Part shown: in pieces, positions 1-6,101 of the stretch
Numbering within the stretch: position 1 is the stretch's first letter
Layout: each line of letters begins with the position of its first letter
NCBI GenBank assembly: GCA_004554255.1
Contig: SFNC01000110.1
Span: 1 to 6,172 of the forward strand
Length of the DNA: 6,172 bases
From: Bacteroidales bacterium
Lineage (GTDB): Bacteria > Bacteroidota > Bacteroidia > Bacteroidales > Muribaculaceae
Reading direction: 5' to 3'
Program-made: the position numbers and the translations under genes
The notes under the pieces: generated by a model
Databases searched by the model: none
What the model was told of the DNA's origin: nothing
The model's input: the letters and a program-made list of their open reading frames with translations, nothing else

Positions 1-56
1 ACCGCTCCCTTAAAACCGTTTATCCGGGCCGATTATACGAGAGGCATACAATATTG

Positions 57-78
57 TCACAATGATGTTACATTGTGA
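57..78. promoter_or_regulatory. Perfect 8-bp dyad, candidate operator or hairpin
   Basis: TCACAATG (57-64) and CATTGTGA (71-78) are perfect reverse complements separated by the 6 bases ATGTTA. The dyad lies about 130 bp upstream of the small gene at 204. It is not followed directly by a T tract, so it is a poor intrinsic terminator for a gene to the left. A weak -7-like sequence, GATTTTTG (87-94, one mismatch to TAnnTTTG), lies just downstream. If that is a real promoter, the dyad would cover the expected -33 region, as a repressor site might. The symmetry is seen directly; the operator role is inference. Confidence 0.4.
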
Positions 79-203
79 AATTCCATGATTTTTGCGCGAA
101 CCGTTTTCAATCTTACGCGTTCTAAATGCAGAGCAAACGGAAAAACACCTTCCAACGCTCAGATCAATAACTTGTATTACTCTTCTGTTTCAAATTTAAT
201 GCA

Positions 204-554
204 ATGATTACCCGCGACATCGTAAACAATCTTTACAAAAAATACAACAAGACTCCCAAGAGTGCCGATATGCTCAACATGGCCCTGCTGTTCGACTATG
301 CAACCGAGCACCACGGCGTCTATATCGACCCCGACACCGAAGAACTTGTTATTAATTCAATAGATACCAATTCTCCCTTTCACAGCATCCCCGTGCGCCA
401 TATTCATGCAATAGTACCTTTCGAGGAATGGGTGGCCATTGTTATTCACTCCTCCGTTATTTTCCTTAACCGCAACAGCTCCAAAGTTGCTGTAGACATC
501 AAGAACGTAAAACCCTCATTTATGGACCGCCTCCGCGGAATCTCCGCCGAATAA
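204..554 (+). CDS. Small conserved-looking hypothetical protein, 116 aa
   Basis: I do not recognise this protein. It has no signal peptide or membrane segment, so it should be cytoplasmic. The first 35 residues look helical and rich in charged and polar residues (VNNLYKKYNK, then MLNMALLFDYA). Residues 60-100 alternate hydrophobic residues in a way that suggests several beta strands (HIHAIVPF, WVAIVIHSSVIFLNR, KVAVDIK). A short basic tail ends in RLRGISAE. There are no cysteines and no visible metal or nucleotide motif. The ATG at 204 is the first in frame. It overlaps a minimal out-of-frame ATG-CAA-TGA at 199-207 and has an A/T-rich leader without a Shine-Dalgarno sequence, as is usual in Bacteroidetes. 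Codon use looks like ordinary coding sequence, no competing ORF is better, and a hairpin follows at 590-628. It is transcribed alone and converges on the large gene downstream. Confidence 0.75.
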   Translation: MITRDIVNNLYKKYNKTPKSADMLNMALLFDYATEHHGVYIDPDTEELVINSIDTNSPFHSIPVRHIHAIVPFEEWVAIVIHSSVIFLNRNSSKVAVDIKNVKPSFMDRLRGISAE

Positions 555-589
555 GCGCACACACCAACAGAAAAGTACACAAAAGACAA

Positions 590-628
590 AGAAGCTATGT
601 CGTAATTAAGTATTATGGCGTAGCTTCT
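590..628 (+). terminator. Hairpin, probable terminator of the 116-aa gene
   Basis: AGAAGCTA (590-597) pairs perfectly with TAGCTTCT (621-628). Pairing continues inward with G-U wobbles (598-606 with 612-620), giving a stem of about 17 bp and a small A/T loop. GTATTTTAAA follows, a weak T tract. It lies 36 bp after the stop codon of the upstream gene. The weak tract keeps confidence moderate. Confidence 0.55.
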
Positions 629-681
629 GTATTTTAAACTATAATCTTAGCCATAAACCGAATTTGGTGTTTTAAGACTGA

Positions 682-724
682 ATAAAAAGCATCCCAAAAG
701 TTTTTTGTCTAACTTTTGGGATGC
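682..724 (-). terminator. Intrinsic terminator of the large secreted glycosidase gene
   Basis: The arms 689-702 (GCATCCCAAAAGTT) and 711-724 (AACTTTTGGGATGC) are perfect 14-bp complements with an 8-nt loop. Reading the minus strand, the stem is followed by TTTTTATT (from AATAAAAA at 681-688), a proper U tract. It lies 44 bp beyond the stop codon of the gene ending at 768. On the plus strand the downstream bases are not T-rich, so it mainly serves the minus strand. Confidence 0.85.
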
Positions 725-767
725 TGTTCATTTCAACACAGCCTTTTTGTGTGATATAATACAATTA

Positions 768-3700
768 TTACTTAACGGTAACCTTGTGGGCCGCACCGTC
801 TATGCGCACAATGTATGTGCCGGCGGCGGGGAGCGACACACGGTCGCTGTCGTAGGCTGTAGCTACCAGCGCGCCTGTCAAGCTATAGGCGCTGATAACA
901 GCTGCATCACGCCGGCAAACCACAGTAAGGCCGTCAATGGTGATGCCGTTGCTTTCGGTGGCAGTGATGTCGTCAACGCCGCTCTGGTCTACATCCGTCA
1001 GTGTGTACGCGGCAAGGCCGTTACCGGGGCTGTAAACGTATATGCGCGCCTTGATGTCGCTGAGAACCACGGCGTCCACAGGGGCCGACGATGTCGCGGA
1101 CTCAACGGTGCCGAGCGTCTTCTCGGGGACCACCCACATACCCTCGTAGCCGCTGAATTTGGTGCTTGTGGACGTTGCGGGCATGTGCGCTATCTGGAAG
1201 CAGCTGCCGTCGCCGGACGAGGTGCGGTTGTACACCATAAATTTGTGATTCTTAAGCGAGAACACTTTGCCGCCGTTGTCCAGAGGGTCGCTGGGCGAAA
1301 GCTTGGTGTTGTCCTTGAAGGAGCTGATGATAGTGGGGCGCGAACCGGAAATATTGTAAAGTGTCCAGTATGTGCTGCCGCCGTCCACGTAAATCTCGGT
1401 TTCGCTGACGGGGATTACGCGCGGAGCGATGCCGAAGTTAGTAGCGGTGGAGGGGTAAAAACTGCGGCAGGTCTTGGACGATACGCTGCCAACTTTGCCG
1501 TTAGTAACCTTCCATGTCGCGATTTTTGCCGTGCTGGACACCGCGGCCATAACAGTGAAGTTACCGCTGGTAACGTCGCCGTACACAGCCACATGGTCTA
1601 TGCGGCCAAGGCTTCCGGGCTGAATGTGAGCGACTTCGGTAAGCTCGCCGGTAGCCAGATTGATGTTGTAGATATAGATGTTGCGCGGGGTTGAGGACGA
1701 GGGCGAGAGGGCGAGGTTCGATGTGCAAATATTGCCCTTACTGTCCTTGAACAGGTCATTGCAGCCGTATTCCACGGGCGTCTGGCCGCTCAGTTCCAGT
1801 CTTTTGAGCAATTGTCCGTTATCGGCGCTGTAAACGTCCAGGTAAAGCGTTGCAGACGAGCTGTTGTCCGAGCGTCCGCTAATGTAAACGGCATCTTCGG
1901 TTGCCGCCATTCCGCGGTTGAACTTGCCATTTTCCTCGAACTTCATGTTCTCCCAGCCGGTTTTCTCGGCGCGCATCCAGTCGCTTTTAAGTTCTAATTT
2001 GCTGGTAGTGGCATAAGTGGAGCCGTCGGTCTTGACAGTGTAGCCTACCTCGGTGATAGGCAGATTCTCTATTGTGAAATTTGCCACTGCCGATGCGGTC
2101 TCGGTGAGATGCGATCCGTAGGCCACAACGCGCCATTTAAATGCTCCGACGCCTAACATGGACGCGGCAACCTTCACTTCCTTTCCGGAGGTTACTTCCG
2201 TGGTATACAGCGGCTTGGCAAAGTCGCCGTCGGCCTTTATCACCTCCAGTCTGTAGCCCTCCACGTCGCTGACAGACTCGCATGTCCAGCGGAATGTCAG
2301 CTCAGGGTCCTCCAACACGGCATTATTGGCAGGGAGTGTGGTAACAGGCTTGGGGGCGGCGGTCTTTACCGGAGGCAGGATGGCGCGGACCTCACTTGCG
2401 GCGGGCAGTTTGCCGGCCTGGGTAGTTACCACGCGCCAGTAATATTTCGCCGCGGTGAGATTGTCAAACTCCACTGCCTGAGATGTGACACTGAGGCGCG
2501 TGTGGTCCTCCACGATGTTGGTGAACGACTCCTCGCGGGCAAGCTGGAAATGGTATGTCGCGGTAGGCACAGCCTTCCAGCTGAAGGTCTGCGACCACTG
2601 CGCGGTAGCGCCGTCTGCCGGTGTCAGCAGCTCGGTGGCCTGCGACGGTTCGGTGGTGTAACCGGACAGGGCAGGCTCACTTTCATAGCCGTAGCCGTCG
2701 TACACGCACACGGCATACCAGTGGCCGGAGGCCTTGTCTGTGGGTAAAGTATATGACGGTGAGTAAGTTACGCCCAACAGGTATTCGCCATCTATACCGT
2801 CGCCGTTACCGGCCTGAGCCTCCTCCATGGTTATATCGGACGGGATGGCGTAGACAGTGTAACGGATTATGGACTTGGCAGTTGCGCCATTGGTGGCGGT
2901 CCACGTCAGCGACGCGCCGCTCTGCTTCAGACCTGCAGGCGCGGCGTAAGAGACATGCTCCTTCCAGTCGGCCACGGGAATCAGCGACGGGCGTGTATAC
3001 GATTTTTGGGCAAGATAATCGCCGAGACCGGAAATCTGCGGGCCGTTGATGGTCTTGGTGTTGTAATAAATCATTCCCGGCGCGCCATTCAGCGTATACT
3101 CGCGGTTCAGATTGTTCTCGGTGACGAATTCCTCCCAGCCGGTGGTGTTGTTGCCGCCGTACTCGTTGGAGCTGTCAGCCAGACGGTACGATCCGCTGCT
3201 CACATACATATGTCGGCCGAAGTGGTCGGCCACATCGCTCCACCATTTGCACAGCGGGCCGTAAGGCGCCGTGGAGTGCTTGGTGCCCCAGTAGATCTGC
3301 GGCGACACAAAGTCAATCGAGCCGTCATTCAGCCATGCCAGGGGGTCGCAGTAAATTTTAGAGTACATCCAGTCGCTGGACGAGATATTGGGCTTGGACA
3401 GGCCGTATTTCGATGCCGATGCACCGGCCACACCGGCCGGGCCGATACCGAATCGCAGGTCCGGACGGGTCTTCTGAATCTCATCGTAAAGCTCTTTAAC
3501 AAAGGTATTTACGTTATTGCGACGCCAGTCGCCGATATTCATCGTCGTACCGGAGTCCTTCCACAGCTGATAGTCATCGGCATCCGAAGTGTCCACCATG
3601 CCGTCGCCGGGGTAGAAATAATCATCGAACAGCATGCCGTCCACCGCATAATTGGTGTAAATCTCCTTGATTACGTCCAGGCAGTGCTTGCGTGCTGCGG

Positions 3701-4205
3701 GCAGACCGGGGTTGAAGATTGTCCAATTGCCCGAGCGAATCAGCCAGCCGTCCTCGTCCCACTGCTTGTCAAAGTCCGTGGTGTACGTTACGCCGTTGGC
3801 ATTCACACGGAAAGGATTTATCCACGCATAGCACTCCAGGCCGCGCTTGTGGCACTCCTCCACGGCAAACGCCAGAGGGTCCCAACCCGGGTCCTTGCCG
3901 CGAGTGCCGGTAAGGTCGGCACTCCAGGGCTCGTACGACGACTTGTAGTATGCGTCGGCTCGCGGACGCACGTGCAGACAGATACCCGTAAAGTTCTGAT
4001 TCTTAAAGTTATCCAGATAGGTTGTCAGCTCCTTCTTGGCATTGTTGATGGCAGTTGCCGTGGTACCCTTGGACGATGAGTTGACCGGCCAGTCAATATT
4101 CATACCGGCCACCCAGGACGACCTGAACTCGCGTTTCGGCGACTCGGCATAGGCGGAGGTCGCCATCAGTGCCGCTGCCAGGGCGACGATTAGCTTTCTC
4201 TTCAT
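768..4205 (-). CDS. Secreted GHL10-type (YngK-like) glycosidase-like protein with FnIII-like, propeller-like and T9SS sorting domains
   Basis: A 1145-residue exported protein. Residues 1-20 form a signal peptide: KRK, a hydrophobic core, then cleavage after SAYA. Residues 25-405 resemble the GHL10/DUF187 glycosyl-hydrolase-like family. The family-like motifs seen are REFRSSWVAGMNIDWP (25-40), HVRPRADAYY (78-87), YAWINPFR (126-133), VDGMLFDDYFYP (188-199, with the acidic pair D194/D195 a likely catalytic or binding site) and IDFVSPQIYW (297-306). Three FnIII-like modules follow at about 420-515, 522-612 and 617-712. Residues about 740-1072 have repeated strand-turn patterns (DAVYISGRS, LYLDVYSADNGQLLKRLEL, IYIYNINLATGELTEVAHI) suggesting a beta-propeller-like domain. 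The end, about 1078-1145, looks like a T9SS type A sorting domain (SGVDDI linker, ISAYSLTGALV, LPAAGTYIVRIDG, KVTVK), implying export across the outer membrane. The family acts on glycans or peptidoglycan-like substrates, but the substrate here is unknown. Typical GHL10 proteins are less than half this long. The ATG at 4205 gives the signal peptide. It is a single-gene unit. Confidence 0.88.
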   Translation of the reverse strand: MKRKLIVALAAALMATSAYAESPKREFRSSWVAGMNIDWPVNSSSKGTTATAINNAKKELTTYLDNFKNQNFTGICLHVRPRADAYYKSSYEPWSADLTGTRGKDPGWDPLAFAVEECHKRGLECYAWINPFRVNANGVTYTTDFDKQWDEDGWLIRSGNWTIFNPGLPAARKHCLDVIKEIYTNYAVDGMLFDDYFYPGDGMVDTSDADDYQLWKDSGTTMNIGDWRRNNVNTFVKELYDEIQKTRPDLRFGIGPAGVAGASASKYGLSKPNISSSDWMYSKIYCDPLAWLNDGSIDFVSPQIYWGTKHSTAPYGPLCKWWSDVADHFGRHMYVSSGSYRLADSSNEYGGNNTTGWEEFVTENNLNREYTLNGAPGMIYYNTKTINGPQISGLGDYLAQKSYTRPSLIPVADWKEHVSYAAPAGLKQSGASLTWTATNGATAKSIIRYTVYAIPSDITMEEAQAGNGDGIDGEYLLGVTYSPSYTLPTDKASGHWYAVCVYDGYGYESEPALSGYTTEPSQATELLTPADGATAQWSQTFSWKAVPTATYHFQLAREESFTNIVEDHTRLSVTSQAVEFDNLTAAKYYWRVVTTQAGKLPAASEVRAILPPVKTAAPKPVTTLPANNAVLEDPELTFRWTCESVSDVEGYRLEVIKADGDFAKPLYTTEVTSGKEVKVAASMLGVGAFKWRVVAYGSHLTETASAVANFTIENLPITEVGYTVKTDGSTYATTSKLELKSDWMRAEKTGWENMKFEENGKFNRGMAATEDAVYISGRSDNSSSATLYLDVYSADNGQLLKRLELSGQTPVEYGCNDLFKDSKGNICTSNLALSPSSSTPRNIYIYNINLATGELTEVAHIQPGSLGRIDHVAVYGDVTSGNFTVMAAVSSTAKIATWKVTNGKVGSVSSKTCRSFYPSTATNFGIAPRVIPVSETEIYVDGGSTYWTLYNISGSRPTIISSFKDNTKLSPSDPLDNGGKVFSLKNHKFMVYNRTSSGDGSCFQIAHMPATSTSTKFSGYEGMWVVPEKTLGTVESATSSAPVDAVVLSDIKARIYVYSPGNGLAAYTLTDVDQSGVDDITATESNGITIDGLTVVCRRDAAVISAYSLTGALVATAYDSDRVSLPAAGTYIVRIDGAAHKVTVK

Positions 4206-4248
4206 GGTTATAATTTATAAATTATGATTGGATACTACTTATAATTTG

Positions 4249-4256
4249 CAAATATA
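4249..4256 (-). promoter_or_regulatory. Bacteroidetes -7 promoter box of the glycosidase-like gene
   Basis: The plus strand reads CAAATATA, so the minus strand reads TATATTTG, an exact match to TAnnTTTG. It lies 43 bp upstream of the ATG at 4205 and predicts a short A/T-rich leader. I see no clear TTTG-type -33 box at the usual distance; that stretch is simply A-rich. Confidence 0.6.
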
Positions 4257-4400
4257 CTGCTATTTTCTTAAATAAAATAACAGCGCTACACCAAAAATAT
4301 GTTAACATCTCCAAAATATAATTAAAACACAGCCTTTCGAACGGTTAACATTATTTACACCGGACACCACAATATTTTAATCTTTATTATGCCCGGAAAA

Positions 4401-4432
4401 TTTGTTTTCTGCCGATAAATTTATTACTTTTG
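4401..4432 (+). promoter_or_regulatory. Bacteroidetes-type promoter of the rubrerythrin gene
   Basis: The -33 box TTTG (4401-4404) and the -7 box TACTTTTG (4425-4432, exact match to TAnnTTTG) are separated by 20 bp, the expected spacing for the Bacteroidetes primary sigma factor. Transcription should start near 4438-4440, leaving a leader of about 80 nt before the ATG at 4520. The leader has no Shine-Dalgarno sequence, and A/T-rich sequence precedes the start codon. Confidence 0.8.
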
Positions 4433-4519
4433 CATTGTGTAAATCAGATGCCATAAAAACCGCACCTATTTTACCGATACAACACGTAAGTTTAACTTAA
4501 ATCACAAATACACACCATT

Positions 4520-5077
4520 ATGAAAAAGAAATTTATCTGCACAGTATGCGGTTACGTCTACGAAGGCGAACACGCTCCCGAAAAATGCCCTATATGCGGT
4601 GCTCCCGCCAGCAAATTCAAAGAAGTTCCCTCTGAACCCGAAGCAGGCCTCCAGTTCGTTACCGAACACGAAATCGGCGTTGCCAAAGACACCGACGACG
4701 AAATGCGCAAGGACCTCACCGCTCACTTCAACGGCGAATGCGGCGAAGTAGGCATGTATCTGGCTATGTCTCGCCAGGCCGACCGCGAAGGCTACCCCGA
4801 AATCGCAGAAGCCTTCAAGCGCTACGCCTTCGAGGAGGCAGAGCACGCCGCAAAATTCGCCGAGCTCCTTGGCGAATGCGTTTGGGACACCAAGACCAAC
4901 CTTGAGAAGCGCATGATGGCCGAGGCCGGCGCCAACGAGGACAAGATGCGTATCGCTCGCCGCGCTAAAGAGCTCAACCTTGACGCTATCCACGACACCG
5001 TACACGAAATGGCTAAGGACGAAGCCCGTCACGGCCGCGGTTTCGAGGGCCTCTACAACCGCTACTTCAAAAAGTAA
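4520..5077 (+). CDS. rbr: Reverse rubrerythrin (N-terminal rubredoxin, C-terminal diiron ferritin-like)
   Basis: A 185-residue cytoplasmic non-haem iron protein. The N-terminus is a rubredoxin-type Fe(Cys)4 site: C7-x2-C10 and C23-x2-C26 in CTVCGY and CPICGAP. Residues about 60-183 form a four-helix ferritin-like domain. Likely diiron ligands are E73 (NGECGE, helix A), E106-x2-H109 (EEAEHA), a helix C glutamate (E135 or a neighbour) and E168-x2-H171 (DEARHG). In classical rubrerythrin the rubredoxin domain is at the C-terminus; here it comes first, which defines the reverse type. Family members reduce hydrogen peroxide, and in some cases oxygen, using electrons from NAD(P)H through separate reductases. 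This protects anaerobes exposed to air. The gene is monocistronic, with its own strong promoter and terminator. Its codon use is strongly biased (GAA, CGC, ACC, AAG), suggesting high expression. The ATG at 4520 directly precedes the rubredoxin domain. The gene symbol is generic. Confidence 0.95.
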   Translation: MKKKFICTVCGYVYEGEHAPEKCPICGAPASKFKEVPSEPEAGLQFVTEHEIGVAKDTDDEMRKDLTAHFNGECGEVGMYLAMSRQADREGYPEIAEAFKRYAFEEAEHAAKFAELLGECVWDTKTNLEKRMMAEAGANEDKMRIARRAKELNLDAIHDTVHEMAKDEARHGRGFEGLYNRYFKK

Positions 5078-5083
5078 GTAAAC

Positions 5084-5104
5084 AATAGTCGCAGCGCGGC
5101 TATT
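5084..5104 (+). other. Short hairpin just after the rubrerythrin stop
   Basis: AATAGTCGC (5084-5092) pairs with GCGGCTATT (5096-5104), giving 9 bp with one G-U pair and a 3-nt loop. It starts 7 nt after the stop codon and is followed 4 nt later by the main terminator. It has no T tract of its own. It could stabilise the 3' end of the mRNA, or simply be the first of two stacked 3' stems. Confidence 0.5.
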
Positions 5105-5108
5105 ACCT

Positions 5109-5146
5109 AAAAAAGCGATGTGTCACATTTGGCACATCGCTTTTTT
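5109..5146 (+). terminator. Bidirectional intrinsic terminator between convergent genes
   Basis: AAAAAAGCGATGTG (5109-5122) and CACATCGCTTTTTT (5133-5146) form a perfect 14-bp stem with a 10-nt loop. On the plus strand the T6 run is the U tract that ends rubrerythrin transcription. On the minus strand the A6 run serves the same purpose for the convergent P-loop gene. This is the clearest terminator in the window. Confidence 0.93.
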
Positions 5147-5184
5147 GTATGCTGACGGGTGGCTCTCAGCGCGCTACGCAACTA

Positions 5185-5231
5185 AGACCCCGTTCCCCGA
5201 AAGCGCTAAGGCGATGAGGGGAACGGGGTCT
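5185..5231 (-). terminator. 14-bp GC-rich 3' hairpin of the P-loop kinase gene
   Basis: AGACCCCGTTCCCC (5185-5198) and GGGGAACGGGGTCT (5218-5231) are perfect 14-bp complements with a 19-nt loop. The stem begins 5 bp beyond the TGA stop at 5237-5239. No T tract follows on either strand, so it is not a canonical intrinsic terminator by itself. It may act together with the bidirectional terminator at 5109-5146, or protect the 3' end of the transcript. Confidence 0.6.
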
Positions 5232-5236
5232 AACGC

Positions 5237-5707
5237 TCAGGGGCGCTCGAAGCCCGCGCAGAAGCCATCAAGTTCCTCCGGGGTGACTATCTGGTCATCG
5301 GGGCCGGTGCCACGACGCGTGGCCAGGCGCGCAGCAAGGGTCTCACGGTCAACATCCAGGAATACAAGCGTCACAGACGCTCTCAGGCGCGAGCACAGCT
5401 CGCCCACCGCCTCGCGGGCGGCACGCTTGCACATGGTAGCATCCACCACCACGCGGGCACCGGCACGCAACAGCGTCTCTAAGCGACGGCGCAGCTCCTC
5501 CCCGCCCTCCATGAAAATACCACGACGGCGCTCGGCATCAAACCCGGCAAAGGCATCGCCATACCTCTCCCAGATTATGCCGTCAAGCGACAGTCGCGTA
5601 TAGCCGTACTGCTCCAGTTGCCGCGCCAGCGTTGTCTTGCCCGACCCGCTGATACCGCACAACAGCACCACGTCATGTCGCCTCATATCTTCTATATCGT
5701 AATCCAT
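5237..5707 (-). CDS. P-loop ATPase / predicted small kinase (AAA_33-like)
   Basis: A 156-residue cytoplasmic P-loop protein. Walker A is GISGSGKTT (18-26), after the hydrophobic strand VVLLC. The segment YTRLSLDGIIWERYG (36-50) matches the position where this family has an R-x-S/N-x-D motif. VVVDATMCKRAAR (86-98) is the family's DxT/N strand, and VTLVFLDVDRETLAARLATRR (112-132) supplies the arginine-rich lid. This pattern is typical of the zeta-toxin / polynucleotide-kinase-like group annotated as predicted kinase or AAA_33, which phosphorylates small molecules or nucleic acid ends using ATP. The substrate here is unknown. An in-frame ATG exists at 5899, but the extra 64 residues translate repeat DNA and lie upstream of a TAATTTTG promoter box at 5726-5733, so I chose the ATG at 5707; 5686 is a second option. 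No antitoxin-like partner is adjacent. The gene is GC-rich compared with the 116-aa gene. Confidence 0.8.
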   Translation of the reverse strand: MDYDIEDMRRHDVVLLCGISGSGKTTLARQLEQYGYTRLSLDGIIWERYGDAFAGFDAERRRGIFMEGGEELRRRLETLLRAGARVVVDATMCKRAAREAVGELCSRLRASVTLVFLDVDRETLAARLATRRGTGPDDQIVTPEELDGFCAGFERP

Positions 5708-5725
5708 AACTACATTAATTTCCCG

Positions 5726-5733
5726 CAAAATTA
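5726..5733 (-). promoter_or_regulatory. Bacteroidetes -7 promoter box of the P-loop gene
   Basis: CAAAATTA on the plus strand reads TAATTTTG on the minus strand, an exact TAnnTTTG match. It lies 18 bp upstream of the ATG at 5707, so the leader would be only about 10-12 nt. This argues against the longer in-frame start at 5899. No convincing -33 box is visible; the upstream bases lead into the repeat array. Confidence 0.55.
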
Positions 5734-5866
5734 CACAATTTAACCCGAAAAACCGCATCCATCCGGCATGAAAACCTCCGGGGTTACGGCGCGCACAAAC
5801 GACGCAAGTACCGAGCGCACAGGCGGCATGATGCCGCCACTCCATTATTCCGTGGCCATCGGTGAG

Positions 5867-5971
5867 AACCCCGGAGGGGTTCCACTTGGGTAGCCCCATG
5901 TTGCGGGAGGAGGTACGACGACCGCTACATGGGGGTAAACGACAGGAATGCGGCGTAACCCCGGAGGGGTT
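5867..5971 (+). repeat. Repeat module 1: palindrome - hairpin - palindrome, 105 bp
   Basis: Order: AACCCCGGAGGGGTT (5867-5881), a 9-nt spacer (CCACTTGGG), the 47-bp hairpin (5891-5937), a 19-nt spacer, then AACCCCGGAGGGGTT again (5957-5971). In the hairpin, CCCCATGT (5894-5901) pairs with ACATGGGG (5927-5934). Outer TA/TA pairs lie across a G-G mismatch and inner GC pairs across a T-T mismatch. Confidence 0.8.
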
Positions 5972-5997
5972 CCATTTGGGTTTCGCCGTCCAGATGC

Positions 5998-6101
5998 AAC
6001 CCCGCAGGGGTTGTCATGTGCGGGTCCGGGTAACCCCACGTAGCCGGCGTCGTGCCTCCGCCCGCAACGTGGGGCTATGCAGATGGAACCCCTCCGGGGT
6101 T
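5998..6101 (-). repeat. Repeat module 2: inverted copy of module 1, 104 bp
   Basis: Read on the minus strand, the order matches module 1: palindrome (6087-6101, loop GGA), a 9-nt spacer (CCATCTGCA), a 47-bp hairpin (6031-6077), an 18-nt spacer, then a palindrome (5998-6012, centre GCA on the plus strand). The hairpin stem is CCCCACGT (6034-6041) with ACGTGGGG (6067-6074). About 40 of the 47 hairpin positions match module 1. The two modules are separated by 26 bp (5972-5997). Confidence 0.8.

Larger units (their letters stand above)
4206..4519. other. Divergent intergenic region with two promoters and GTTAACAT sites
   Basis: This 314-bp A/T-rich gap separates the divergent glycosidase-like and rubrerythrin genes and holds no credible gene. 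It contains the two promoters listed separately. Between them lie two direct copies of GTTAACAT (4301-4308 and 4344-4351, 43 bp apart). The first sits in a perfect 10-bp palindrome, ATGTTAACAT (4299-4308), flanked by CCAAAAATAT (4291) and CCAAAATATA (4311). These may be operator sites upstream of the rubrerythrin promoter, but short A/T-rich matches also arise by chance. Confidence 0.5.

Noticed and set aside
191..198. Minus-strand TAnnTTTG match (TAAATTTG) pointing left from the 116-aa gene
   Set aside because: No -33 box is present at the right distance and no leftward gene starts in the window. A chance match in A/T-rich DNA is more likely.
705..1694. Plus-strand open frame of 329 codons
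   Set aside because: It lies antisense to the C-terminal half of the large secreted protein, whose domains and signal peptide are clear. Its translation is rich in Ala, Val, Gly, Cys and His with no domain pattern, typical of a shadow frame in codon-biased DNA.
2955..4079. Plus-strand open frame of 374 codons
   Set aside because: It is antisense to the conserved GHL10-like catalytic region. It has no promoter, start context or recognisable motif.
4502..5032. Minus-strand open frame of 176 codons opposite rubrerythrin
   Set aside because: It is the mirror of a gene with all expected metal ligands. Its Phe/Val/Ala/Gly-rich translation is the usual product of reading GAA/GCC-rich codons backwards.
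5118..5603. Plus-strand open frame of 161 codons opposite the P-loop gene
   Set aside because: It starts inside the bidirectional terminator and gives an Arg/Ser-rich peptide without a domain, whereas the minus strand encodes a clear Walker A protein.
5237..5707. Zeta-toxin of a toxin-antitoxin pair
   Set aside because: The P-loop fold type is compatible, but no small antitoxin-like gene is adjacent and the protein is short for a zeta toxin. I kept the neutral predicted-kinase call.
5845..6039. Minus-strand 64-codon open frame with NPSG/NPNG-like repeats
   Set aside because: The peptide repeats simply translate the palindromic DNA repeats (GGGTT/AACCC units), and the reading frame is not preserved between copies.
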